A stretch of 64,000 nucleotides of DNA from Mycobacterium sp. JS623 (GTDB taxonomy: Bacteria > Actinomycetota > Actinomycetes > Mycobacteriales > Mycobacteriaceae), in the NCBI RefSeq assembly GCF_000328565.1, contig NC_019959.1, positions 62,001 to 126,000 on the forward strand, written 5' to 3'. A program made the position numbers and the translations under genes. The notes beneath the pieces are model-generated. The model was not told the origin of the DNA, made no database searches, and saw only the letters and a list, made by a program, of their open reading frames with translations. Every line of letters begins with the position of its first letter. Position 1 is the stretch's first letter. Shown piece by piece: positions 1 through 8,976 of this stretch.

Positions 1-525
1 AAGATCTTCGGCCGCGCCATGTACGGGCTGTCGACCGAGATCGGCCGCCAGGCGTTCGGCTCCAACAAGCGCCGCATGGGTGCGGTCGTGATGGACGAGG
101 CGTACCACGTCACCTCGACGCCGCGAGGGCTTGCCAGCGTCACCCGCATCGTCCGCGACGGCCGCAAGGACAACACCGCGCTGATCCTCGGCAGCCACGA
201 CCCGGTGAGCGATTACCCCGCCGGCACGGCCCTGGACCTGATCCCGATCCGCATCGTCATGCGACACCGAGACGAATCACTGGCCCGGCGCTCGCTGAAG
301 TGGCTGGGCATCGACCCGGACAAGAACCCGCACATCGTCACCGACCTGACCCGCAACACCAGCCCGAAAGGCAGCAACAACAAAGTCATTCCGGGCCGCG
401 AAGGCGAGGGCTATCTGCGCGACGCCCGCGGCGCCATCGGCCGGATCAAGGTGCTGGGCCCCTCGTCTCCGATGCGACGCGAAGCGATGAACACCACTCC
501 CCCCGAACAGGCCGACGTCGCATGA
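1..525 (+). CDS. VirB4/TraC-like conjugation ATPase, C-terminal part (5' end outside window)
   Basis: The frame is open from base 1 to a stop at 523-525, giving about 174 residues of the C-terminus of a larger protein. A Walker-B-like strand (AVVMDEAYH) is followed by a segment (ALILGSHDPVSDY) resembling the region of VirB4/AAA-like conjugation ATPases where other hits are discarded or compared, and an R-rich tail. Family knowledge: VirB4 ATPases power type IV secretion at the inner face of the membrane. The genes that follow (muralytic enzyme, VirB6-like, TcpC-like, coupling protein) are those expected next to virB4 in actinobacterial conjugation loci. Its stop overlaps the ATG at 522 of the next reading frame. 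The Walker A half lies outside the window, so the exact family is inferred from context. Confidence 0.6.
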   Translation, partial: KIFGRAMYGLSTEIGRQAFGSNKRRMGAVVMDEAYHVTSTPRGLASVTRIVRDGRKDNTALILGSHDPVSDYPAGTALDLIPIRIVMRHRDESLARRSLKWLGIDPDKNPHIVTDLTRNTSPKGSNNKVIPGREGEGYLRDARGAIGRIKVLGPSSPMRREAMNTTPPEQADVA

Positions 526-545
526 CCAGAAACGGAGACCTCCCC

Positions 546-1175
546 GTGAACGAACGCACCGACGCCGGCGAGGTCGTCGAAGCTGAGCGTCACCGCCTGC
601 GTCTGTGGCTGATCGGCGCGCTCACCGCGCTCGCGATCGCCGCCGTCACGCTGATCGTGATCTGGCCGACCCCGCAGGCCACCGGCCGCCCCGCGCCGTG
701 CCTGATGTTCGGCGCTGGCCCGGTCAACAACGGCAAGGCCGTCATCGCCGCCGGCGTCGCCACCGGCGTCCCCGAGTCCGGCATCCTGGCCGGCCTGACC
801 GCAGCCATGCAGGACACCGAGCTGCGCAACCTCGCCAACCCGAACGTCCCCGACTCCCTGACCACCGCCCACGACGGGCTCGCCGCCGACTACGACGCCC
901 TCGGGATTCTGCAGCAGCGAGCTGCCTGGGGCACCACCACAGCGCGGATGACGCCCGCGGCCGCCGCCCAGCACTTCTACGCGGTCATGCGCACCATCGA
1001 CGGCTGGCAGAACATGGAACCGCAGTTCCTGGCCAGCCTGGTGCAACGCTCAGCATGGCCGGAGGTCTACGCCACCCGCGTGCCGTCCGCCCGCGTGTTC
1101 TACCGCGAACACCTCGACGAAGTGCTCGCCACGCACTGCGACGGGACCGCGATCACGGCGGGAGCACCCTCGTGA
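546..1175 (+). CDS. Membrane-anchored lytic-transglycosylase-like (VirB1-type) protein
   Basis: About 209 residues. One N-terminal membrane segment (WLIGALTALAIAAVTLIVIW) is followed by an exported domain with the pattern GPVNNGKAVIAAG ... ELRNLANPNVP ... GILQQR ... GWQNM ... QRSAWP, which resembles the soluble lytic transglycosylase-like domain found with NlpC/P60 enzymes of actinobacterial conjugation loci. A local role in opening peptidoglycan for the transfer channel is inferred. The GTG at 546 was chosen because GGAG lies 8 nt upstream; an in-frame ATG at 522 overlapping the previous stop (ATGA) is an alternative that adds 8 residues. The same domain recurs in the protein at 3765-4922, including a 36-bp stretch identical between 720-755 and 4005-4040, a sign of duplication or gene conversion. 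The stop overlaps the next start (GTGA). Confidence 0.65.
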   Translation: MNERTDAGEVVEAERHRLRLWLIGALTALAIAAVTLIVIWPTPQATGRPAPCLMFGAGPVNNGKAVIAAGVATGVPESGILAGLTAAMQDTELRNLANPNVPDSLTTAHDGLAADYDALGILQQRAAWGTTTARMTPAAAAQHFYAVMRTIDGWQNMEPQFLASLVQRSAWPEVYATRVPSARVFYREHLDEVLATHCDGTAITAGAPS

Positions 1176-3013
1176 TCCCCACCGCGACAACGAAATCAGC
1201 GCACGAACGGCTTCAGCGGTGCGGCGCGTGGATCGGTGCGTGGAGCCCAGCGGTGCCGCTGCGGTGGTGTGGCCGGCACCGCGTGCTGACCGCGGTGATC
1301 GGTGCGGGCCTGGTGCTGCTGCTCATCTGCGCGGCCCGAGCCGGCGCGGACCCAGGAACCAACGGATCGAGCTCCGACGGCGGCAACGTGCTCATCTCCT
1401 GGATGGGCATCAAGGACTCCGACAACGTGCCGGTCGCCAAATACACGCTGACGATGAACCAGGGCGGATGGGATGACCCCGCCTCGACGATGTTCGCCAA
1501 GGTCGCCTCCATCTGCTACGAGATCTACCTCTGCATCACCGCGACCGCGCTGTGGCTGATCAAGTTCGTTCTCGAGTTCAAGTGGATGGCGCTGTTCACC
1601 GTGCCTTTCCAGACCATCGGGCGCGGCGTCGACTCGGCAATGGACCGCTTCGGGCTCGCCGCCACCGCACTGGCCGTGCTGGCGATCATCGTGGTGTGCA
1701 CCGCATTGGCTGGTCGCACCGCTAAGGCGTTCTCCAACATCGCCATGGGCATGCTCATGATCGGCATCGCCGCCACGATCTTCGCCAACCCGCTGGGTGA
1801 ACTGGTGGGCCCGGATGGGCTGCTGGCCAAGGGGCGTGACACCGGACTGGAGATCGCCACCTCGGTCTCAGACGGCGCGGTGAGCAAGCAGGGCGACGGC
1901 GCGAACGTCGACGCGATGGTGTCGCGGCTCGCTGACCGGTTCCTGCGCTCCCCCACCCAGATGATCAATTTCGGCATGGTCAGCGACTCGGTGTCGCGCA
2001 AATGCCGGGAGGCGTGGTCCAAGGGGATCAACGACGAACGCGGAGACAAGCTCAAAGACGACATCAAGGGCTGCGATTCGCAAAAAGGCGAAACGATGCA
2101 CCAGAAGTCGATGGGCAATCCGGCGGCAATCCTCGTGCCGCTCAACATCTGTGGGCTGCTCGCGATGTTCCTCGTCGCGTTCGCCTGCTACTTCGTGTGG
2201 CACGTGGTGAAGGCCGCCGTGCAAGCCATGCTCTACGCGGCGTTGGCCCCGCCGGCGTTCGCCATCGGCGTCATCCCCGGCGGACCGCAGACCTTCGCCT
2301 GGAAAACCGTCCTGGATTGCGCGATGGCTTACGCGGCGATGGTCATCTACACCGCTGCGTTCGGGGCCTACAACGTCATCCTCGACCAGGTCTTCAAGGA
2401 CTCAACGAACGCCATCCAGTCGATTTTCATGACCGCGCTGGTGTTGGCCTTCGGGTTCGCGGTGTTCGGGCCGCTGCGCCGCATGTTCGACCGTCAACGC
2501 GACACCATGGCCGCCAAACTCGGCGGCGGTGCGGTCGGCGGGCGCCGCAGCGGCCGCGGTCTGCTCGGCAAGGCCGCCGACCTGACGTCCATCCGCCAAG
2601 GCTTGGGATCAGGCAAGAGCGGCTCTCCTGCCGAACGGACTCCCGGACGCATCGAGCCTGAAGCCGATTCGTCGAGCAGCACCGGCGGGGGGACCGACGG
2701 CGGGGGTGGCACCGACGGCGGCGGCGACGGGGGCGGCGGACCGCAAGGCCCGGTCGCGGTGGGTGACCCTGCCGGCGGACCCTCCGGTGGCGGCAGTGCG
2801 GCCGGATCCGAGGGCGCCGACGCCGGCGCTCCCGAACGCACCGGGCGCCCGGTACCCGAACCGGAGCCCGCGGCAGCCCACAGCGACGCCAACCGGGTCA
2901 GCGACAAGCTCGAAACCGCCATCCGGCTCTATCGCGCCACCCGTGGCGACGTCGGCGGGGCAACCGGCGGCAGCGCCGCCTCCAGCAGACACGCGCTGTC
3001 AGAGGCTGCGTGA
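1172..3013 (+). CDS. VirB6/TrbL-like polytopic membrane protein of the conjugation system
   Basis: 613 residues from GTG 1172, which overlaps the preceding stop (GTGA) and has GGAG 8 nt upstream. A signal-like hydrophobic segment near residues 30-50 precedes a small exported loop. Several further hydrophobic segments follow (around 120-140, 165-210, 320-345 and 350-440), ending in GFAVFGPLRRMFDR. The last ~140 residues are a Gly/Ser/Pro-rich cytoplasmic tail with GGGTDGGG-type runs. This architecture is typical of VirB6/TrbL-like channel components in Gram-positive conjugation loci. Position between a VirB1-like and a TcpC-like gene supports the call. The identity rests on topology and gene order, not on a conserved catalytic motif. 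Confidence 0.6.
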   Translation: MIPTATTKSAHERLQRCGAWIGAWSPAVPLRWCGRHRVLTAVIGAGLVLLLICAARAGADPGTNGSSSDGGNVLISWMGIKDSDNVPVAKYTLTMNQGGWDDPASTMFAKVASICYEIYLCITATALWLIKFVLEFKWMALFTVPFQTIGRGVDSAMDRFGLAATALAVLAIIVVCTALAGRTAKAFSNIAMGMLMIGIAATIFANPLGELVGPDGLLAKGRDTGLEIATSVSDGAVSKQGDGANVDAMVSRLADRFLRSPTQMINFGMVSDSVSRKCREAWSKGINDERGDKLKDDIKGCDSQKGETMHQKSMGNPAAILVPLNICGLLAMFLVAFACYFVWHVVKAAVQAMLYAALAPPAFAIGVIPGGPQTFAWKTVLDCAMAYAAMVIYTAAFGAYNVILDQVFKDSTNAIQSIFMTALVLAFGFAVFGPLRRMFDRQRDTMAAKLGGGAVGGRRSGRGLLGKAADLTSIRQGLGSGKSGSPAERTPGRIEPEADSSSSTGGGTDGGGGTDGGGDGGGGPQGPVAVGDPAGGPSGGGSAAGSEGADAGAPERTGRPVPEPEPAAAHSDANRVSDKLETAIRLYRATRGDVGGATGGSAASSRHALSEAA

Positions 3014-3084
3014 GGACACCAAAAGCCATGCCGCCCAGCACCTTCCGTCGCAATCATCGTCGACCCGTGCATCGGAGCTGACCC

Positions 3085-3714
3085 ATGAGGCAACGAATCG
3101 CCTACCTGCGCCGCCAGTGGCGGCGCATTCCCGCCCGCACCCGCATGGGCGTCGCCATTGCGGTGATGGCCGTCGCTGGACTGGCCTGGCAGCACCACAC
3201 CAACGTCACCGACACCACCACCGCGCCTGCGGTTCAACAGCACGCGGCACCCACCGGGCCGGCGCTCACCGAGCCACCCACGCTGAGCGTCACGCCCAGC
3301 CCGAGCGAGTCGTCCGCGCCGGTCGACGTATCCAGCGCCGGCGCCCGCAGCGCTGCTGAGCGTTTCGCCACCAACTTCGCGACCCCCAACGGCGACCGCG
3401 ACGGCTGGCTGGCCCGCCTGTCCACCGACGTCTCCCCCGAGCTGCTCGGCCAATACCAGAGCACCGACATCGCCACCGTGCCGCAGACGGCCGTGTCGCA
3501 GGTCACCGGCCCGATGGGTGCCGATCCTGGTGTTGCGACCTTCCAGATCGACTACGCCGACGGGTCACGACTGGAGGCGACTCTCGAACTCGGCGAGGCC
3601 GGCTGGAAAGTCAGCAGCGTCATCCCCGTGGAGCACTCCGCGCCGCCGGCCCCCGCCCCGGCACCCGACAACCCGCCCAGCGGCGTCATCCCCCTGGTCG
3701 CGAGCACGCCGTGA
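3085..3714 (+). CDS. TcpC/VirB8-like conjugal transfer protein, copy A
   Basis: 209 residues. A basic N-terminus (MRQRIAYLRRQWRR) leads into one membrane helix (about 20-37, ending AGLAWQHH), then a Pro/Ser/Thr-rich linker and an extracytoplasmic domain with ERFATNFATPNGDRDGWLARL and a closing WKVSSV strand. This is the layout of TcpC/VirB8-like proteins, which form the assembly scaffold of Gram-positive type IV secretion systems. The protein at 4939-5604 is a clear paralogue: the region 3364-3393 is identical at the DNA level to 5254-5283 (30 bp). A 71-bp spacer separates it from the VirB6-like gene. Confidence 0.65.
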   Translation: MRQRIAYLRRQWRRIPARTRMGVAIAVMAVAGLAWQHHTNVTDTTTAPAVQQHAAPTGPALTEPPTLSVTPSPSESSAPVDVSSAGARSAAERFATNFATPNGDRDGWLARLSTDVSPELLGQYQSTDIATVPQTAVSQVTGPMGADPGVATFQIDYADGSRLEATLELGEAGWKVSSVIPVEHSAPPAPAPAPDNPPSGVIPLVASTP

Positions 3715-3764
3715 CCACGCATCCGGTGATCACCAGCCTCGCGGGCCGCCTGGGGGGCTGATCA

Positions 3765-4922
3765 GTGGAACCCATGGAATGGGCGGTGATCGCCCGCACC
3801 GTGTGGGCGCACCGCCGCAAGGTCTACGCCGCCCTCGCGGTGATGGCCCCGTTCTTCCTGACCATGCTCATGGTCGTCTTCGTGCTGTTCGCCGCCGGCG
3901 GCGGAGGTACGGGACCGGCCAGGGCCGTGATGACCCCGCAGTGCCAGCAGCAGCTGCAGTCCCAGGGCATCAGCGCCGACACCGGGGCGTCGTTCGGTCC
4001 GGGACCGGTCAACAACGGCAAGGCCGTCATCGCCGCCGGCATCCGGATGAACATCCCCGAAAAGGGAATCATCGTCGCGCTGGCCACGGCGCTGCAGGAA
4101 TCCGGGCTCCGCAACCTGGCGAATCCGAATGTGCCTGCCTCGATGGCGATTCCGCACGAAGGGGTCGGGCACGACCACCTGTCGGTGGGCATCATGCAAC
4201 AGCAGCCGTGGTGGGGGAACCTGCGCGACCTGATGACCCCGGCGGTGGCCGCTCAAAAGTTCTTCAGCGCACTGCTGAAGGTGGGCGGCTGGCAGAACAT
4301 GGCGCCCACGGTGGCCGCCCAAGCGGTACAACGCTCGGCATTTCCCGACGCCTACGCCGACGACGTCGCCGCCGCGACGGTGTTCTACCGCCAGCACCTC
4401 CGCGAAGTGATGGCAACCTCCGGCGGTTCGGCGCCACCCGACCCGTCGGGATCGCCGCCGGCCTCCGATGATGCCGCCGGCGGCGGCCGCGACGTCTGCG
4501 GCGTCGTCGTCGACCCCAAGGCCACCACCCTGGCCCCCGGCACTCCAGCCGGCACCGCCGCAGCGAAGTTCGCCCAGGCCCAGATCGGGCTGCCCTACAT
4601 CTGGGGCGGCGGCTCCCTCGAAGGCCCCACCGGCGGCGGGTTCGACTGCTCGGGCCTGGTGCGCTACGCCATATTCCAGGCCTCGGGGCATCGCATCGTG
4701 CTACCACGACGCACCTACGAGATGGTCCACGTCGGCCAGATCGTGCCCCGAAACGCCGTGCAACCCGGCGACCTGGTGTTCCTCAACCCCGACTCCGAAG
4801 GCCCCGGCCACGTCGCGATGGTCGTCAACCCGACCACGATCGTGGAGGCGCAAACGTTCGGCGTCCCGGTAAAACTCTCACCGTTCCCCAACCGCTTCGT
4901 CGTCATCAAACGCGTTCTCTGA
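3765..4922 (+). CDS. Bifunctional lytic-transglycosylase-like / NlpC-P60 peptidoglycan hydrolase
   Basis: 385 residues from GTG 3765 (G-rich ribosome site at 3752-3757); ATG 3774 is an alternative. One membrane helix near residues 25-45 (VMAPFFLTMLMVVFVLFA), then a transglycosylase-like domain (about 75-215) paralogous to the protein at 546-1175, then a Pro/Gly linker and a C-terminal NlpC/P60 domain (about 260-385). The catalytic Cys is seen at about residue 295 in FDCSGLV and the His at about 349 in GPGHVAMV. Two-domain enzymes of this kind cut both glycan and peptide bonds and are standard parts of Gram-positive conjugation machines (for example TcpG/CwlT-like proteins). It sits between two TcpC-like genes. 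Confidence 0.85.
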   Translation: MEPMEWAVIARTVWAHRRKVYAALAVMAPFFLTMLMVVFVLFAAGGGGTGPARAVMTPQCQQQLQSQGISADTGASFGPGPVNNGKAVIAAGIRMNIPEKGIIVALATALQESGLRNLANPNVPASMAIPHEGVGHDHLSVGIMQQQPWWGNLRDLMTPAVAAQKFFSALLKVGGWQNMAPTVAAQAVQRSAFPDAYADDVAAATVFYRQHLREVMATSGGSAPPDPSGSPPASDDAAGGGRDVCGVVVDPKATTLAPGTPAGTAAAKFAQAQIGLPYIWGGGSLEGPTGGGFDCSGLVRYAIFQASGHRIVLPRRTYEMVHVGQIVPRNAVQPGDLVFLNPDSEGPGHVAMVVNPTTIVEAQTFGVPVKLSPFPNRFVVIKRVL

Positions 4923-4938
4923 CAAAGGAACTCAAACC

Positions 4939-5604
4939 ATGCAGCCCTACAGCTCCACTCAGACCTCGCACCAGCCGCGCCGCTGGTGGCAGCGGATTCC
5001 CCGCAGGGTCCTGCTGGGCCTGGTCGTCGCGGTCCTGGCCATCGGAGCCCTGGTCTGGCAGCACTACAACAGCCCCACCGCCCAGCAGCCAGCGACACCC
5101 CCACCGACGACCAGCACCACCGCCGGCCCACCGCCGCCATCATCGGTCAGTCCCAACCTCGGCGACGACCCCAACGTCGAGCAGTTACCACCGGCCACCC
5201 TCAGCGCTACCGATCCCGCCGCCGAGGACGCGGCCCGCGCCACCGCACAACGCTTCGCCACCAACTTCGCGACCCCCAACGGCAACCGGGAGGACTGGCT
5301 GGCCCGAATCACCCCCGACGTCTCGCTGCAGCTGGCGCGGCAGTACCGGCTCACCGACATCCGCAACGTCACCCAAGCCACGGTCACCGACGTCACCGGC
5401 CCGGTCCGCCAGGCCCCCGGAACGGCCACCTTCGACGTCGGATACGACGACGGATCGCGCATCGAGATCCAACTCGAAACGGGCACCGAAGGGTGGAAGG
5501 TCATCGACGTCCGCCCCCTGAGCACCGAAGGCGGCGCCGCTACCGCCGATGCACCCGAGGAACCGGCGCCGGCCGCGCCCCCGACCGGAGAGGACCACCC
5601 CTGA
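4939..5604 (+). CDS. TcpC/VirB8-like conjugal transfer protein, copy B
   Basis: 221 residues, with AAAGGAA about 11 nt before the ATG. Same plan as the protein at 3085-3714: basic start, one transmembrane helix (about 24-42, ending ALVWQHY), Pro/Thr-rich linker, then a domain containing the shared RFATNFATPNG block, DWLARITPDVS, and a WKVIDV strand near the end. The N-terminal and linker parts differ far more from copy A than the central block. The stop overlaps the next start (TGATG), so translation of the coupling protein is probably coupled to it. Confidence 0.65.
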   Translation: MQPYSSTQTSHQPRRWWQRIPRRVLLGLVVAVLAIGALVWQHYNSPTAQQPATPPPTTSTTAGPPPPSSVSPNLGDDPNVEQLPPATLSATDPAAEDAARATAQRFATNFATPNGNREDWLARITPDVSLQLARQYRLTDIRNVTQATVTDVTGPVRQAPGTATFDVGYDDGSRIEIQLETGTEGWKVIDVRPLSTEGGAATADAPEEPAPAAPPTGEDHP

Positions 5605-8369
5605 TGGCCACCAGCAAGACCGTCCCCGGCAAGGCCGCAGCAGCCCCCGCCGGCGCCGCCTCGACCGGGCGTCCCTACGCCACCAGCAGCGCCGAACTCA
5701 ACCGGCCCTACGTCCCCGGTGAAAGCGCCGCCGAGCAGAAGCAAGCCGCCGAAGGATGGCGCTACATCCTGCTCGCCGCGCTCGCCGTGGCCGCCATCTT
5801 CGGCTACACCAAAGGATGGCCGGCCGCCCAGCACTTCCTGTACACACCGTCCCCGGCACGCGACTACCTTCTGCCACCATCACCGGACCCGGTGTACGTG
5901 ATCGTCGGCGTCGGAGTCGGGTGGTTCTGGGTCCTGTTCATCGCCGCCCCGGCCGCAGCCGCAGTGCTCGCGCTGCTGTGGTGGGCGATGCTGGCGGTGA
6001 ACAACCGCCGGGCACGCACCGGGCACCTCGGGCACGTGCGCCCAGGTCAACCCTGGCCCGGAGAGCAGTACCCGACGGTGCCGCTGATCCTGGCCGGCGG
6101 CGCGCTCCTCTTGGCCATCACCGGCGTGCTGTTGCGGTGGGCATCCCCGTCCGCCGCGCATCTACCCGGCCGGCTGCTCGTCGTCGCGATCATGGCGGTC
6201 CTGCTGTTCGGCTTCTGGCAGTTCGCCCGCTGGGCCTACGCCCGCGGCACCATCACCCGCCAACTCAACCAGGTGACATTCCTGGCCTCCCCTGCGCTGG
6301 GATGGCCGGACCCGCGCGCGGGGCGCGTCCGCGCCGTGCGGTGTGCCTATCCGCACGGCGCACCAGCGTTCCCCAAGGTCATCAAACTGCTCTACGGCCA
6401 GCACCCCCGCTCGGTTGGAGAAGACCTCACCGCTGAGATCGCCGCAGTGCTGCACGAGGTCACCGGGCATACCTACGTCTTCGAGCACGACCCCCTGGCG
6501 CGGGCGCTACTAGCGACCGAGACCGTGGTCATCGAGGAAGACGTCGTCGTCGACGCCGAATCCGTCCTCACCCCGCTGGTCCTGTCGTGGTTCGACGCCG
6601 CCGCGCACATCGCTTCAGTCACCGTCGACAAAGCGCCGGCCGTCATCGAAGACCCCGACACTGACATCGAGGGGACAAGGAATTCCCAGGTAGACATGGA
6701 CGAGGAGCTGGCGGCGCGGTCAGCGTCCACCGCCAACGACGCCATCGCCGCGCGCATCCGGGAGTTCACCGTGGGCTTCGCCTACAACCTCAAGGTCAGC
6801 TCCGCCTACCGGCGCGGCGTCATCGAAGGCATGGTCTCCGACGCGCTGGGCGGATCGTGGGAAGCCGAGTGGAGCATGGCCTCCAAGCGTGTGCGCTTCG
6901 TGCGTAGCCCCGGCCTGCCCACGATGGTCGATCCGCCGCTGGACTTCCCCGAGGTCACGCGCGCCAAGGTTCGGGCGCTCTACAAAGACACCGTCATCCC
7001 CTTCGGCGTCGATGCCTACGGCAACGTCATCGGCTGGGACTTCAAGCAGTCCCCGCACTTCCTGATTGCCGGAGCGACCTCCACGGGTAAGACCTCGCTG
7101 CTGATGACCGTGGCCACCCAGTGCGCGCGTCGCGGATTCAACGTGGTGTGGGTCGACCCCAAGGGCTTCGACTCCCCCGGTATGCGCAACTGGCCCAACG
7201 TGTCGTTGGTGACCGCCGGTACCGACGAGGACGGCCTGGTCGGTCACACAGCCGCGCTACGGCTGATCGCCGACACCATGACCGACCGTCTGTCACAGGT
7301 GAAGATCAACCCCAACCGCGCCGACGACTTCGACCCGATCATCGTGATCACCGACGAGTTCTCCAACCTGGCCGTCGCACTGGGCCAGTTCTACAAGACG
7401 TACAAGACGTCCAAGGAACGTGGGGAACCGCCCACGGCGACCGACATCGGCATCTTGCTGCGCACCGCGCGCGCGGTCGGCATCCACATGGCCCTGGGCA
7501 TCCAGCGTCCCGACACCATGTTCATCGCCGGTGAGGCTCGCGACAACACCGCGCTGCGCGTGGCAATGGGTCGGCTGCGGTCCAAGGATGCGGCCATCAT
7601 GATGTTCAACGACGCCGTGGCCGGTACCCGCCTGCAGCCCGGTATCAAGGGCCGCGGCACTGTCCAGCTGCCCGACGGGACGTTCCGCGAGATGCAGGCC
7701 TTCTACACCCCGCGAGTGCCCGCCACCGCCGAACAAGACGCCGCCCTCAGCGACCACGAGCGCGCCATCCTGACCGAGCTGTGCAACGTGGACAGCTTCT
7801 GGCCTCGACGCGTTGTGGACAGTGCTCTGCGCGGATATGACCCCGAAGACGACGAGCAGGAGATGTCGTTCAAGATGATCCGCGAGTCCCCGGTTGTCCT
7901 GGCCTCGGAACGACCCGATCTGGACCCCCTCAGCGACCAGTACGTGCGGCCAATGATGGCGCTTCGCCGCCCCACGATGGACGACGATCACGCCGACTAC
8001 GACGACACGGATGCCGTGCCTGCTACCGGGTCTACCGGGTCGTCAAACAACGCCGTTCCGATCCCGAAATTCGGTGCCGCGGTCGACGGCTTCGACGATG
8101 ACTATCTGCCCTCGATCGACGACGAATACGGGCCCGCATTTCCGGTCGCGGCAAACGAGCTTGCCCACGGTGATCTGGTCGATGTCTCCGACGTTGACGG
8201 TGTCTGTCGGTGGAAGTACGTTCACGCTGAGCCCTACCTCACCGAGGACGTCGAAGGTGGTGACCGGCTGGTGATCCCCTACCGAGACCTCGACGACAGT
8301 CGGGACGCGGGCGACATCGACGTCGATCCCTACGAAGTGATGCAGGCTCGGCGACTGCACATGAGCTAG
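5604..8369 (+). CDS. FtsK/SpoIIIE-type (VirD4-like) conjugation coupling ATPase
   Basis: 921 residues; the ATG at 5604 overlaps the upstream stop. About four hydrophobic segments lie in the first 215 residues (near 50-70, 98-130, 155-175, 193-215). The motor domain holds a Walker A loop (GATSTGKTS, about residues 489-497) and a Walker B strand (IIVITDEFSN, about 578-588), followed by a sensor-like HMALGIQRPD segment. This fits the FtsK/TcpA-like coupling proteins that deliver plasmid DNA to Gram-positive type IV channels. The C-terminal ~250 residues are acidic and less conserved-looking, and could contact the substrate. It ends the main transfer operon segment. A role in plain chromosome translocation is unlikely given the context. 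Confidence 0.85.
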   Translation: MATSKTVPGKAAAAPAGAASTGRPYATSSAELNRPYVPGESAAEQKQAAEGWRYILLAALAVAAIFGYTKGWPAAQHFLYTPSPARDYLLPPSPDPVYVIVGVGVGWFWVLFIAAPAAAAVLALLWWAMLAVNNRRARTGHLGHVRPGQPWPGEQYPTVPLILAGGALLLAITGVLLRWASPSAAHLPGRLLVVAIMAVLLFGFWQFARWAYARGTITRQLNQVTFLASPALGWPDPRAGRVRAVRCAYPHGAPAFPKVIKLLYGQHPRSVGEDLTAEIAAVLHEVTGHTYVFEHDPLARALLATETVVIEEDVVVDAESVLTPLVLSWFDAAAHIASVTVDKAPAVIEDPDTDIEGTRNSQVDMDEELAARSASTANDAIAARIREFTVGFAYNLKVSSAYRRGVIEGMVSDALGGSWEAEWSMASKRVRFVRSPGLPTMVDPPLDFPEVTRAKVRALYKDTVIPFGVDAYGNVIGWDFKQSPHFLIAGATSTGKTSLLMTVATQCARRGFNVVWVDPKGFDSPGMRNWPNVSLVTAGTDEDGLVGHTAALRLIADTMTDRLSQVKINPNRADDFDPIIVITDEFSNLAVALGQFYKTYKTSKERGEPPTATDIGILLRTARAVGIHMALGIQRPDTMFIAGEARDNTALRVAMGRLRSKDAAIMMFNDAVAGTRLQPGIKGRGTVQLPDGTFREMQAFYTPRVPATAEQDAALSDHERAILTELCNVDSFWPRRVVDSALRGYDPEDDEQEMSFKMIRESPVVLASERPDLDPLSDQYVRPMMALRRPTMDDDHADYDDTDAVPATGSTGSSNNAVPIPKFGAAVDGFDDDYLPSIDDEYGPAFPVAANELAHGDLVDVSDVDGVCRWKYVHAEPYLTEDVEGGDRLVIPYRDLDDSRDAGDIDVDPYEVMQARRLHMS

Positions 8370-8384
8370 CGAAGGAGAGCCGCA

Positions 8385-8777
8385 ATGCCCCCGAGGAGAA
8401 AGACCGGCCGGGCCGCCGCAGAGGCGGCCTACGCCAACCTGCTGAAGGAGAACACGGCATTGGTCGGTGACGTTGGAGAAGCCTTCGACGCCTTCGTTGC
8501 GTCACTGGAGCAAGCCGCCGCCGCGCGTGAGCGTTACGAGGAAGCTCGCGCGGCCGCGGTCAAAGGTGGCGCGGTGACCAACGACCAGCTCGACCAGATG
8601 GGTTACAAGAGAACCTCGAAACTGCCGGCGCCGCCGGTCAAGCCGGCCGACAAGAACGCCGACACCTCCGGGGCCGACAACGGCAGTGCAGCCGCGCCAG
8701 CCCCCGACTCAACGACCAATGGTGCCGCGGCGGCACCGCAACTGGCGTCCACCGGCGCCCAAGGGGAGGGAAACTGA
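8385..8777 (+). CDS. Small hypothetical protein with coiled-coil N-terminal half
   Basis: 130 residues with an excellent AAGGAGAG ribosome site 8 nt before the ATG. Residues about 10-65 look helical and charged (LLKENTAL, RERYEEARAAA), the rest is an Ala/Pro-rich disordered tail. No family was recognised. It lies 15 nt after the coupling ATPase and just before two similar low-complexity proteins, so it is probably co-transcribed and transfer-related, but that is inference. Confidence 0.6.
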   Translation: MPPRRKTGRAAAEAAYANLLKENTALVGDVGEAFDAFVASLEQAAAARERYEEARAAAVKGGAVTNDQLDQMGYKRTSKLPAPPVKPADKNADTSGADNGSAAAPAPDSTTNGAAAAPQLASTGAQGEGN

Positions 8778-8778
8778 C

Positions 8779-8976
8779 ATGAGCAGCCCAATCGAACTGC
8801 TGGCCATGGAATCTCAGGAACAGCATCGCCGCTACCACGAACTGTTCGGGCTCAACCCCGTCGGCGGTGACGGCTTGCGCGACCTCGCCCGCTCCGCGCG
8901 GGAGCTGTCCCAGCGTGAGCGTGAAGTGCGCCAGGGCGTCATCAACCTCAACTTCTCCACGGCGGTGACCGGATGA
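8779..8976 (+). CDS. Small hypothetical helical protein
   Basis: 65 residues, starting 1 nt after the preceding stop with a GGGAGGG ribosome site inside the previous gene. The sequence is charged and probably helical (SQEQHRRYHELFG, ARSARELSQREREVRQG). The final four bases overlap the next start (ATGA). The tight packing and coding-like composition support a real gene. No family recognised. Confidence 0.55.
   Translation: MSSPIELLAMESQEQHRRYHELFGLNPVGGDGLRDLARSARELSQREREVRQGVINLNFSTAVTG

Noticed and set aside
3028..3081. 17-codon ORF between the VirB6-like and TcpC-like genes
   Set aside because: It has no ribosome site and runs into the next gene's leader; too short to support as a gene.
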